16,490 nt of DNA from a bacterium (GTDB taxonomy: Bacteria; Planctomycetota; J058; JAJDCP01): assembly GCA_030428695.1 (NCBI GenBank), contig JAUIEM010000217.1, positions 1 through 16,490 on the forward strand, read 5' to 3'. Of this stretch, positions 1 to 6,168 are shown piece after piece (the first letter of the stretch is position 1; each line of letters opens with the position of its first letter). A model generated the notes under the pieces. It searched no databases. It was not told the origin of the DNA and saw only the letters and a program-made list of their open reading frames with translations. Both the position numbers and the translations under genes were made by a program.

Positions 1-1005
1 CAGCACGACGCGCGCCTGACCCGCCACGCCACCGCCCGGGGCTTCGTCGCGACCGCCAACGTCGCGATGCGGGAGGCGGAGGGCGAGGTGCTGGTGCTCT
101 TGAACAGCGACACCGAGGTCACGCCGGGCTGGCTCGCCCGCTGCCTGCGCTGGCTGCACGGGAACACCGCCATCGTGATGCCGCTGTCGAACGGGGCGAG
201 CGTGTACAGCCTGCCGCTCCCCGCCGGCGAGGACATCTTCGGCCTCGCCCGCCGCCTGCACGGCTTCGCCCCCGCCCGGGCCCCCGAGCTGGTCACCGTC
301 GTGGGCTTCTGCCTGGTGATGAGGCGCGCGCTCTGCGCAGAGGTCGGGCTGTTCGACCCGGTCTACGGCAAGGGCTACGGCGAAGAGACGGACTACAGCC
401 TGCGCTGCAGGGAGCAGGGTCTGAAGTTGCGCGCCGCCCCCGACGCCTTCGTGTTCCATCGCGGCGGCGCGAGCTTCGGCGACTTCAAGCGGGGCGTCGG
501 CGCGCGCAGGAACCGCGAGCGCTTCTTCGCCCGCTGGGGCGACGCCTTCCAGGCTGCCCAGGCGGCGGAGGACCGCACCTGGCTCGAGGAGCTCCGCCGC
601 AGGTGCGGCGCGAGCGAAGTGCCGGGGCCGCCGCTGTGGAGACGCGCCGTCAACCTCCTCGCCGGCGCCGGTCCGCTCGCCCTGCTCCGCGAGTGGCAGC
701 GGGCGCTGCCCCAGAAGCGAGCGGCGCCGTCTTCGCGTCCGCCCCTCTCGGGCGACGAGCTGTACCTGTGCGGCGCGCTGGCGAACGATGCGGCGGGGCG
801 GGAGCTGTGCGCCCGGGTCAACGCCCGGCTGCGCGCCGGCGTACGCGCGAAGCTGGCCAGCCTCGACCCGCTCCCCCCCCTGCGCCTGCCGCTGTTGACG
901 GGGCCGGTGCGGGTGCGCCCGGAGGATCTCCCCGGGGTCGCGGAGGTCTTCCCCTGCGACCAGAGGGCGAGGGACTGGCTCGCGACTCGAAGCCGGCGCA
1001 GGTGA
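1..1005 (+). CDS. Family 2 glycosyltransferase, C-terminal part (5' end outside window)
   Basis: The frame is open from base 1, so this is the 3' part of a longer gene; the ATG at 67 is internal. The 334 visible residues start inside a GT2 (GT-A fold) catalytic domain: the stretch GFVATANVAMREAEGEVLVL leads into NSDTEV, the usual position of the metal- and nucleotide-sugar-binding acidic motif (about residues 35-40). GEETDYSLR (nt 380-406) matches the acidic segment holding the catalytic base in this family, and FHRGGASFG closes the domain. The last ~150 residues are Arg/Ala/Pro-rich and not recognised; they may be a family-specific tail. The protein is probably a sugar transferase for cell-surface polysaccharide or protein glycosylation, but donor and acceptor cannot be read. 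It ends about 100 bases before the convergent AspRS-like operon. Confidence 0.85.
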   Translation, partial: QHDARLTRHATARGFVATANVAMREAEGEVLVLLNSDTEVTPGWLARCLRWLHGNTAIVMPLSNGASVYSLPLPAGEDIFGLARRLHGFAPARAPELVTVVGFCLVMRRALCAEVGLFDPVYGKGYGEETDYSLRCREQGLKLRAAPDAFVFHRGGASFGDFKRGVGARRNRERFFARWGDAFQAAQAAEDRTWLEELRRRCGASEVPGPPLWRRAVNLLAGAGPLALLREWQRALPQKRAAPSSRPPLSGDELYLCGALANDAAGRELCARVNARLRAGVRAKLASLDPLPPLRLPLLTGPVRVRPEDLPGVAEVFPCDQRARDWLATRSRRR

Positions 1006-1045
1006 CGGTCGCCTGGCCATCGATCGCGACGTGACCCGGGTCCGC

Positions 1046-1101
1046 AGCAGCGAGTCCAACGGGGCCGCTGCTCAGTCTGTCCGCGCCGGCGGGCTCCCGC
1101 C
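1046..1101. terminator. Candidate hairpins between convergent genes
   Basis: Two inverted repeats sit between the convergent 3' ends. AGCAGCG (1046-1052) pairs with CGCTGCT (1066-1072) across a 13-base loop, and GGCGGG/CCCGCC (1088-1101) is a tight hairpin directly beside the stop codon of the AspRS-like gene. Neither is followed by a T-tract on either strand, so a classical intrinsic terminator is not shown. In DNA this GC-rich, chance hairpins are common. Confidence 0.3.
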
Positions 1102-2697
1102 TCAGCCCTGCAGCAGGTTCTTCACCAGCCCCTGGTCGATCGGCCACGGGCTGCGGGTCAGCGGATCGGTGCCGTCGTCCTGCTTCGGCATCGGGATCAC
1201 CTCGTCGATCGACTCCCGCCCGAGCAGCACCGCGCACAGGCGATCGAGGCCGATGGACAGGCAGCCGTGCGGCGGCGCCCCGAACTTGTACACGTCGATC
1301 AGGCTGTTGAAGTTCTGGTCGATGGTGTCCTGCTCGTAGCCGAGCACCCCGAGGAGCTTCCGCTGCAGGCTCATGTCATGGTTGCGCAGGCAGGCGCTGC
1401 CGACCTTGACCCCGTCGAGGTGCACCTCGAAGGCGAGCCCGTGCAGCTGGTGCGGGTCGTCGTCCATCTCGGTCTCGACCGGCCGGACGAAGGGGTCGCC
1501 GCTGACCTTCCACTCGCCCTTCTCCTCGTCGTGGGAGAAGTAGGGCAGGCGGGTGAACAGCTCGACCTTGTGCTTGAGCGCGGGGCCCTCGTCGTCGTCC
1601 CCGCCTTCCTTCTTGTCGGCGCCAAAGGCCTCGTCCCAGGTCTTGACCCGGATCACGCGGGGCTTGTACGGCTCGGGCTTCGGCTCGCCGTCGGTGTCCC
1701 CGCCTTCCTCGGCGTCTTCGTCCTTCGCTTCTTCCTCGGCCTTCTCTTCTTCGGCCGGCTTCTCCTCGGCCTTCTCGCCCTCGCCTTCCGCTTCGCCCTC
1801 GGCCCCCTCTTCGCCCTCGGCCCCCTCTTCACCCTCCAGCTTCAGCTCGAGCACCTTCTCGAAGATGTGGGCGAACAGCTCGTCGACCAGGCGGACCATG
1901 TCCTCCTCGTCGATGTAGGCCATCGTGATGTCGAAGACGGAGTACTCCGGCTGCTCCATCTTGTCGTACTCGGGCTTCTGGCAGAAGCGCCGCTGCACCT
2001 CGAAGGTCCGGTCGAAGCCGCTCGCCGCCAGCAGCGGACCGTGCACCGGCCGCCGCCCCGGCAGCACGAAGATGCGCTCGGGATCGCGGATCGCGAGGAA
2101 GGGATGCTCCGCGACCGGCGTCCAGCGGTTGGCGAGCAGCGGGGTCTCCTGCTCCTGGAAGTCCTGCCCGACCAGGTAGCGCCGCATTTCGCGCAGCAGC
2201 CTCGTGCGGAAGCGCATCGCCTCGTGCATGCCTTTGTTGCGCAGGTACAGGTAGCGGAAGCGGATGCGCTCGTAGCGGTCGACCTCGCCGCGGAAGTCGA
2301 ACAGCAGCGGCTTCTGCGCCGTCGACACGATCTCGAGGTCGGTCGCCTCGACGATCACCTCGCCCGTCGGGTTCTCCGCGTCCGGCTCTTCGCGCTCGTC
2401 GACGGTGCCGGTGATCGTGACGATGCTCTCCGGCGGCGGCAGCACTGTGTCGAGCTGGGGCGGGTTGTCGGGGTCGATGTCCTCGTCCTTGATCGACTGC
2501 TTGGCCGCCGCCTCGAGGGCCTCTTCCGCGAGGTGCACCCGGGTGATGCCGTGGCCGTCGCGGATGTCGAAGAAGTCGCCGGGGTGCTCTCTGTCGATCC
2601 GCCCGGTCAGCTTGACCTCCTCGCCCATGTGGTTCGGCCGCAGCTCGCCGCAGGTGTGGGTGCGCCAGGCCGTCGCAAAGCTCGGTTTGTCACTCAT
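1102..2697 (-). CDS. Divergent AspRS-like class II synthetase paralog, probable pseudoenzyme (second gene of pair)
   Basis: A 531-aa protein with the order of a bacterial AspRS: an OB-fold opening with RTHTCGELRPNHMGEEVKL (residues 12-30), motif 1 around 163-188, motif 2 around 227-256, and motif 3 with GAPPHG...GLDR (473-486). In motif 2 the ATP-binding FRxE of class II enzymes reads FCQK (238-241), so both key residues are replaced. By alignment by eye to E. coli AspRS, the aspartate-pocket lysine K198 falls on G220 and the HH before PF reads GD, while the substrate-binding arginine (LRNH, R438) is kept. The GAD domain normally inserted between motifs 2 and 3 is absent; an acidic Glu/Ala/Gly/Lys linker (about 287-372) takes its place. 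The start ATG lies in the ATGAGTGA overlap with the upstream paralog, which suggests translational coupling. I infer a non-catalytic partner of the upstream protein; an active enzyme of altered chemistry is not excluded. Confidence 0.85.
   Translation of the reverse strand: MSDKPSFATAWRTHTCGELRPNHMGEEVKLTGRIDREHPGDFFDIRDGHGITRVHLAEEALEAAAKQSIKDEDIDPDNPPQLDTVLPPPESIVTITGTVDEREEPDAENPTGEVIVEATDLEIVSTAQKPLLFDFRGEVDRYERIRFRYLYLRNKGMHEAMRFRTRLLREMRRYLVGQDFQEQETPLLANRWTPVAEHPFLAIRDPERIFVLPGRRPVHGPLLAASGFDRTFEVQRRFCQKPEYDKMEQPEYSVFDITMAYIDEEDMVRLVDELFAHIFEKVLELKLEGEEGAEGEEGAEGEAEGEGEKAEEKPAEEEKAEEEAKDEDAEEGGDTDGEPKPEPYKPRVIRVKTWDEAFGADKKEGGDDDEGPALKHKVELFTRLPYFSHDEEKGEWKVSGDPFVRPVETEMDDDPHQLHGLAFEVHLDGVKVGSACLRNHDMSLQRKLLGVLGYEQDTIDQNFNSLIDVYKFGAPPHGCLSIGLDRLCAVLLGRESIDEVIPMPKQDDGTDPLTRSPWPIDQGLVKNLLQG
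1792..1827. repeat. Two perfect 18-bp tandem copies inside the acidic linker
   Basis: The unit TTCGCCCTCGGCCCCCTC occurs at 1792-1809 and again at 1810-1827, with a decaying third copy after it. On the minus strand it encodes the repeated EEGAEG segment of the AspRS-like protein. It lies in a nearly pure pyrimidine (+ strand) tract at about 1690-1840, which suggests growth of the linker by slippage. Confidence 0.8.
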
Positions 2698-4456
2698 CGC
2701 CTTCGTCCCCTTCCGTTTCCCCGAGGTCCATCTTGTTCGGGTCGCCGTCGAGCACCTCGGCCATCAGCTTGTCGACGTTCATGTCGGTCTCCGTCACCTC
2801 GCCGAACAGCGGCTTGGCGACTTCCTCGGGCACCGTGGCCGGGGCGCCGAGCATCGGATCCTCGCACTCCGGGCTCTTCGGGAAGGTCATCACCTCGTCG
2901 ATGGCTTCCTGGTCGGTCAGCCGCGCGACCAGCCGGTCGAAGCCGATCACCATGCCGCCGTGGGGCGGAACCCCGAAGCGGTGCGACTCGATCGGCGCGC
3001 GCAGGCGGACGAGGTCTTCGGTGGCCTGCTGCAACAGGTTCAGCCAGATCCAGCGCTGCAGCTCCTGGTTGTGGTTGCCGATGTAGGCGCTGGCGACCTC
3101 GACCCCGTCGACGACGAGGTCGAAGGCCCGCGAGCGGACCAGGTGCTTGTTGTCGAGATCCTTCGTCATGATGATCTCGAGGCCCTTCTCGTCGTCGACC
3201 GGCCGCGTGAAGACGACCACCCCGGGCACCCACTCGTCGACCTCTTTGTCGACCTGGAAGTAGGGGTAGTCGGTGATCCACAGCGCGGTGTGCTTCTCCT
3301 TGTCGACCAGCTCGAGCTTTCTGCCGAGCACGTTGCGCGCCCGCCCACAGGCCTCGCCCGAGACCTCCGGCCGCTTGGCCGTCGCGGTGATCAAGAGGTC
3401 GCCGCCCGCGGCCTCGACCTTGAGCTCGGCGCCCTCGACCTTGATGCCCTCGATCGCCGCCTGGGCGTCGGCGAGGGCGTCGGCCTTGCCCGGCAGGGTG
3501 CACTTCGAGCTGCCGCCGCCGGTCTCGACAGGGCAGTCGAAGCGCAGGTCGGGCTTGTCGAAGCCGTACTTCTCGATGCACTCCTGGTGGGTCATGCGCG
3601 TGGGGGTCTCGATGTCGTAGTCGAGGACCTCCTTGAAGACCTTCGCGAGCAGCCCGTCGACCACCTTGATGAAGTCGTCGACGTCGACGTAGCACATGTT
3701 GAGGTCGATGCCGGTGAACTCCGGCTGGTGGAAGGGCCCGGGATCGTCCTCGCGGCGGGTGATGCGCTGGAACTGGAAGTAGCGGTCGAAGCCGCCGGGC
3801 TTGACGTACTGGTTGAGCACGACCGGCCCGCAGGGCAGCGCGTAGGAGCGGCAGTTGTCGACCGGCACCTGCTCGGGGTCGAGGGCGACCTTGTCGTACC
3901 AGAACAGGTGCGGCGTCTCGAGCTCGAGGAAGCCCTGGTCACACAGGTACTCCCGGATCGCGAAGGCCGCGTCGGCGCGCTTCTTCAGGCGCTCCTGTAC
4001 CTCCTTGCGACGCAGGTAGAGCTGCCGGTACTCGAGCCGCTTCTCGAGCTCGACCTCTTCCCCGTCGAGCACGCCCTCGGGCAGGTCGGCGGCGTCGGTC
4101 AGGAAGTCGATCTTGTCGGCCTGGACCTGGACGCCGCCGGCGGGCGATTCCTCGTCCTCATCCTCGCGCTCGGCGACCTTGCCCTCGACCTGGACCATCG
4201 CCTGCAGGGCGACCTTCTCGAAGCGGTCCTGGACATAGGGCAGCGCCCCGTCGGCGACGACCACCTTGGTCGTGCCGTAGGTGTCGCGCAGAATCAGCGC
4301 GCCGTCGGGCTTCTCGGCGACGAAGCCGGCGAGCTTGACCTTCTTGTCCTCGCCGACATCGGTCGGTCGCAGGCCGCCGCAGGTGTGGGTGCGGAAGCCG
4401 GTCGCATAGCGCGGACCTTCGTCCTTCTCGGCTTCGGCCGGTGCATCTTCAGCCAT
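2690..4456 (-). CDS. Divergent AspRS-like class II synthetase paralog with GAD domain (first gene of pair)
   Basis: A 588-aa protein with the full bacterial AspRS layout. An OB-fold anticodon-binding-like domain (FRTHTCGGLRPTDVG, 21-35) is followed by motif 1 (about 158-183), motif 2 (GFDRYFQFQRITRRE then QPEFTGID, 222-251), and a GAD-like insertion. The tail of that insertion matches AspRS closely: GDLLITATAKRP, then LELVDKEKHTALWITDYPYF, 352-400. Motif 3 has GVPPHGG...GFDR (495-508) and DPMLGAP follows. Motif 2 keeps the ATP-handling RxE (R234, E236). By alignment by eye to E. coli AspRS, the aspartate-pocket residues are changed: K198 becomes N215, HH becomes VV, and R489 becomes G460; the acidic residue of QID is kept (D251). 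The OB-fold region also lacks the usual Arg-rich loop and Gln. I infer an enzyme that can still bind or activate with ATP but probably not with aspartate. The ATG at 4456 has a GAGG sequence about 6 bases upstream. A standard but divergent AspRS is the alternative. Confidence 0.85.
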   Translation of the reverse strand: MAEDAPAEAEKDEGPRYATGFRTHTCGGLRPTDVGEDKKVKLAGFVAEKPDGALILRDTYGTTKVVVADGALPYVQDRFEKVALQAMVQVEGKVAEREDEDEESPAGGVQVQADKIDFLTDAADLPEGVLDGEEVELEKRLEYRQLYLRRKEVQERLKKRADAAFAIREYLCDQGFLELETPHLFWYDKVALDPEQVPVDNCRSYALPCGPVVLNQYVKPGGFDRYFQFQRITRREDDPGPFHQPEFTGIDLNMCYVDVDDFIKVVDGLLAKVFKEVLDYDIETPTRMTHQECIEKYGFDKPDLRFDCPVETGGGSSKCTLPGKADALADAQAAIEGIKVEGAELKVEAAGGDLLITATAKRPEVSGEACGRARNVLGRKLELVDKEKHTALWITDYPYFQVDKEVDEWVPGVVVFTRPVDDEKGLEIIMTKDLDNKHLVRSRAFDLVVDGVEVASAYIGNHNQELQRWIWLNLLQQATEDLVRLRAPIESHRFGVPPHGGMVIGFDRLVARLTDQEAIDEVMTFPKSPECEDPMLGAPATVPEEVAKPLFGEVTETDMNVDKLMAEVLDGDPNKMDLGETEGDEGDE

Positions 4457-4473
4457 CGTCTGCCTCGCTCAGG

Positions 4474-4502
4474 GCGTCCGCCCGCACGAGCGGCGGGGAC
4501 GC
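4474..4502 (-). other. Leader hairpin upstream of the AspRS-like operon
   Basis: GCGTCC (4474-4479) and GGACGC (4497-4502) form an outer stem with a second GC stem inside it, ending about 17 bases before the ATG at 4456. It lies in the predicted 5' leader between promoter and start codon, so it could modulate translation. No T-box specifier/antiterminator arrangement is visible. Confidence 0.35.
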
Positions 4503-4526
4503 GGGACCTTCTCGGGAGAGCCGGCC

Positions 4527-4555
4527 ATTCTAGTCGGATGGAGACGGGGCAGCAA
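4527..4555 (-). promoter_or_regulatory. Predicted sigma70-like promoter of the AspRS-like operon
   Basis: On the minus strand TTGCTG (4555-4550) is followed by a 17-base spacer and TAGAAT (4532-4527). The -10 matches TATAAT at 5 of 6 positions and the -35 matches TTGACA at 3 of 6. It sits about 70 bases before the ATG at 4456 in a short intergenic gap, and shares the form TTGnTG-17-TAnAAT with the candidate at 5287-5315. Confidence 0.5.
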
Positions 4556-4570
4556 GCGGGAGCGGAGCGG

Positions 4571-4897
4571 TCAGCTGCCCTGGTAGGCATCGGCCGCGCT
4601 GCGGCCGTGGACGGTGCGCGGCGTGCGCTTGCGCAGCTTGCCCGGCCGGGCGCGCTTCAGCGTGCCGGAGCGGGCGCCGGAAGCGTTGACCGCGACCGCG
4701 TCGCGGGCCTTCGCGGGCACGGCTTCCTCGGGGAAGATCGCTTTGAGGGGGCAGGCGAGGTAGCAGGCGAGGCAGTTGATGCACTCGTCGGGGTGGATCA
4801 GGACCTGGCGCTCGTTCCGTTCGAAAAAACAGCCGACGGGGCAGACCGTGACGCAATCACGGCAGCCCCGACAGGCATCGGTGACGACGCAGGCCAC
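4571..4897 (-). CDS. Two-cluster ferredoxin with basic C-terminal tail
   Basis: A 108-aa soluble electron carrier. Two complete cysteine sets are visible: C9-x2-C12-x2-C15-x3-C19-P, and C39-x2-C42-x2-C45-x3-C49-P inside HPDECINCLACYLACP. This fits two [4Fe-4S] clusters. The CPVGCFF and IHPDEC...AIFPEE surroundings resemble FdxA-type ferredoxins, but the first motif has the regular CxxCxxC spacing of 8Fe proteins. After residue ~60 comes a 45-residue tail rich in Arg and Lys, unusual for a small ferredoxin; it may bind nucleic acid or a partner. The start is GTG (VTG-less frame begins ACVVTDAC) with no clear ribosome site. It lies 4 bases after the 114-aa gene, so coupled translation is likely. 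Confidence 0.85.
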   Translation of the reverse strand: MACVVTDACRGCRDCVTVCPVGCFFERNERQVLIHPDECINCLACYLACPLKAIFPEEAVPAKARDAVAVNASGARSGTLKRARPGKLRKRTPRTVHGRSAADAYQGS

Positions 4898-6144
4898 GCG
4901 CTCAGTCTTCGGCGGGGATGTAGCCCCAACCGAGCAGCTTCAGCTCGGCGCCGTCGCAGCGGAAGTGCAGCATCGCCTCGCGCTTCTCGCCGGTCGCGGT
5001 CGCGCCGCGGGCGATCAGCGTCGCGACGCCGTCTTCGCGGCCCTTGAGGCGCACGCTGCCGGTCTTGCGCAGGCTGCGCAGGTCGAGGCTGAAGGTCTCC
5101 TGCGGAACGAGCTCGAGGCGCACCTCTTCGAGGCCGCTGAAGGCGACGTCGACGTCGATGCAGTCGCCAGCGTCGACCTTCGCGAGGGAGGCTTCGAGGC
5201 GCAGGGAGACGGTCGTGGTCGGGGTGTGGGTCGCGGTCGGCGGCATGGATGGGCTCCTGGTTGCAGATACACGCATTCAACACTGTATTGTAGCGCGCGG
5301 CACGGACAGCACCAAGCGGCAACGTGATCCCCGACTCCTCGAGCGCCCGCGCGAGCTCGGCGGAGACCCCCGCGAGGTCCGCGAGGCGGGCGAGCCCGGC
5401 CGGGTCCAGAGCCGCCCCTTGGTGCTTGAGCAGCCCGAGCACGTCCCGCCACTGCCGCTCCGACACCCGGCCGCCGGTGACGTACCAGGCGAGCTTGCGG
5501 GCGATCAGCGTGACGGCCGAGGTGACAAGAACCGGCGCGCCGTCCTCGAACAGGTCGACCTCCCTCGCGCTCGCCAGCTGTTCCCGGTCCAGGGGAGCAT
5601 CCCCCGCGACGAACAGGTCGACCTTGGCCAAGGTAGCATTGTCGATCACGTTGAACGACCGCTTCCTGCGCAACGCCTCCCGGATCTGCGCCTCGGCAGC
5701 GAAGAAGCCGGGCGTCAGCCGGGCGAGGAAGGGCGCGACGTGGGCGTCCTCCAGGCCGACCAGGACATCCGCATCGTGGGTCGAGCGCGGCTCGCCCCAG
5801 ACGCCGCTCGCGACCGAGCCGCCGATCGCGTAGGGCACGCCGAGCGCCTCGAGCGCGCGGACCACCGTGCGCAGGCTCTGTCGCACGCCGTCCATCGTCG
5901 TCGGCAGGCCCTCCGGGGTGAGGGGAAGGTCCCCGTAGCAGCGCCGCGCGAGGTGCGCGGCGAGCTCGCGCTCCGAGGCCTCGGGAAACTGCAGCCGCAG
6001 GCCCGCGAGGGCCGCCCGCCGGCCCTCCTCGTTGAGGCGGCTGACGATGCGGAGCTTCTGGGCCGGCGTCAGCTCCCGGTAGCGGGCGAACTGGTACGCC
6101 TCGATCTCGCGGCAGGTGTCGGCTGACTGCGTCCGGTAGGGCAT
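4798..6144 (-). CDS. Nucleotidyltransferase-fold protein (AbiEii/MNT-like) with run-on C-terminus
   Basis: The recognisable protein is residues 1 to ~272 (nt 6144 to about 5329). Residues 10-75 resemble a helical domain of the kind I recall beside nucleotidyltransferases (REIEAYQFARYRELTPAQKL). Residues 95-180 carry a polymerase-beta-like nucleotidyltransferase signature: GVPYAIGGSVASGVWG, then HDADVLV, giving the GGS motif and paired acidic residues D124 and D126. A helical segment with KLAW and RQWRDVLGLLKHQG follows, as in AbiEii-type proteins. Members of this fold include toxin-antitoxin and abortive-infection NMP transferases; the substrate here is unknown. No stop occurs at the expected end, and the frame runs on to 4798, giving an Arg/Pro-rich 176-residue tail that is probably an out-of-frame reading of the next genes. 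GGAGGT lies 6 bases before the ATG, which is only 24 bases after the alpha-2-macroglobulin gene stop. Confidence 0.7.
   Translation of the reverse strand: MPYRTQSADTCREIEAYQFARYRELTPAQKLRIVSRLNEEGRRAALAGLRLQFPEASERELAAHLARRCYGDLPLTPEGLPTTMDGVRQSLRTVVRALEALGVPYAIGGSVASGVWGEPRSTHDADVLVGLEDAHVAPFLARLTPGFFAAEAQIREALRRKRSFNVIDNATLAKVDLFVAGDAPLDREQLASAREVDLFEDGAPVLVTSAVTLIARKLAWYVTGGRVSERQWRDVLGLLKHQGAALDPAGLARLADLAGVSAELARALEESGITLPLGAVRAARYNTVLNACICNQEPIHAADRDPHPDHDRLPAPRSLPREGRRWRLHRRRRRLQRPRRGAPRARSAGDLQPRPAQPAQDRQRAPQGPRRRRRDADRPRRDRDRREARGDAALPLRRRRAEAARLGLHPRRRLSAWPASSPMPVGAAVIASRSAPSAVFSNGTSARS
4902..5246 (-). CDS. Hypothetical 114-aa protein in operon with ferredoxin
   Basis: Family not recognised. 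After a short Thr/Pro-rich start (MPPTATHTPTTT) the protein shows alternating hydrophobic and polar residues, such as VSLRLEASLAKV and DVDVAFSGLEEVRLELVPQ, ending in LKLLGWGYIPAED. The pattern suggests an all-beta, Ig-like or jelly-roll fold. There is no signal peptide, membrane span or cysteine pair. I chose the ATG at 5246 because AGGAG lies 7 bases upstream; an in-frame ATG 30 bases earlier has no such site. A sigma70-like promoter lies just upstream and the ferredoxin follows after 4 bases, so the protein may be a partner of that electron carrier, which is inference only. The same DNA is also read in another frame by the run-on end of the nucleotidyltransferase frame. Confidence 0.65.
   Translation of the reverse strand: MPPTATHTPTTTVSLRLEASLAKVDAGDCIDVDVAFSGLEEVRLELVPQETFSLDLRSLRKTGSVRLKGREDGVATLIARGATATGEKREAMLHFRCDGAELKLLGWGYIPAED
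5287..5315 (-). promoter_or_regulatory. Predicted sigma70-like promoter of the 114-aa protein/ferredoxin unit
   Basis: On the minus strand TTGGTG (5315-5310) is separated by exactly 17 bases from TACAAT (5292-5287). The -10 matches consensus at 5 of 6 positions, the -35 at 3 of 6. The surrounding ~40 bases are clearly richer in A and T than the flanking coding DNA. It lies about 40 bases before the ATG at 5246 and within the 3' part of the nucleotidyltransferase frame. Confidence 0.5.
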
Positions 6145-6168
6145 CGAGCCACCTCCCTCCGCAGTCTA

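Noticed and set aside
4457..4526. T-box leader for the synthetase-like operon
   Set aside because: The leader is only ~65 bases, too short for a T-box, and no T-box consensus is seen.
1267..5047. Long plus-strand open frames opposite the AspRS-like and ferredoxin genes
   Set aside because: They are rich in Val, Leu, Arg and Ala with no recognisable domain, and mirror the minus-strand genes whose motifs are clear. Long antisense frames are expected in DNA this GC-rich.
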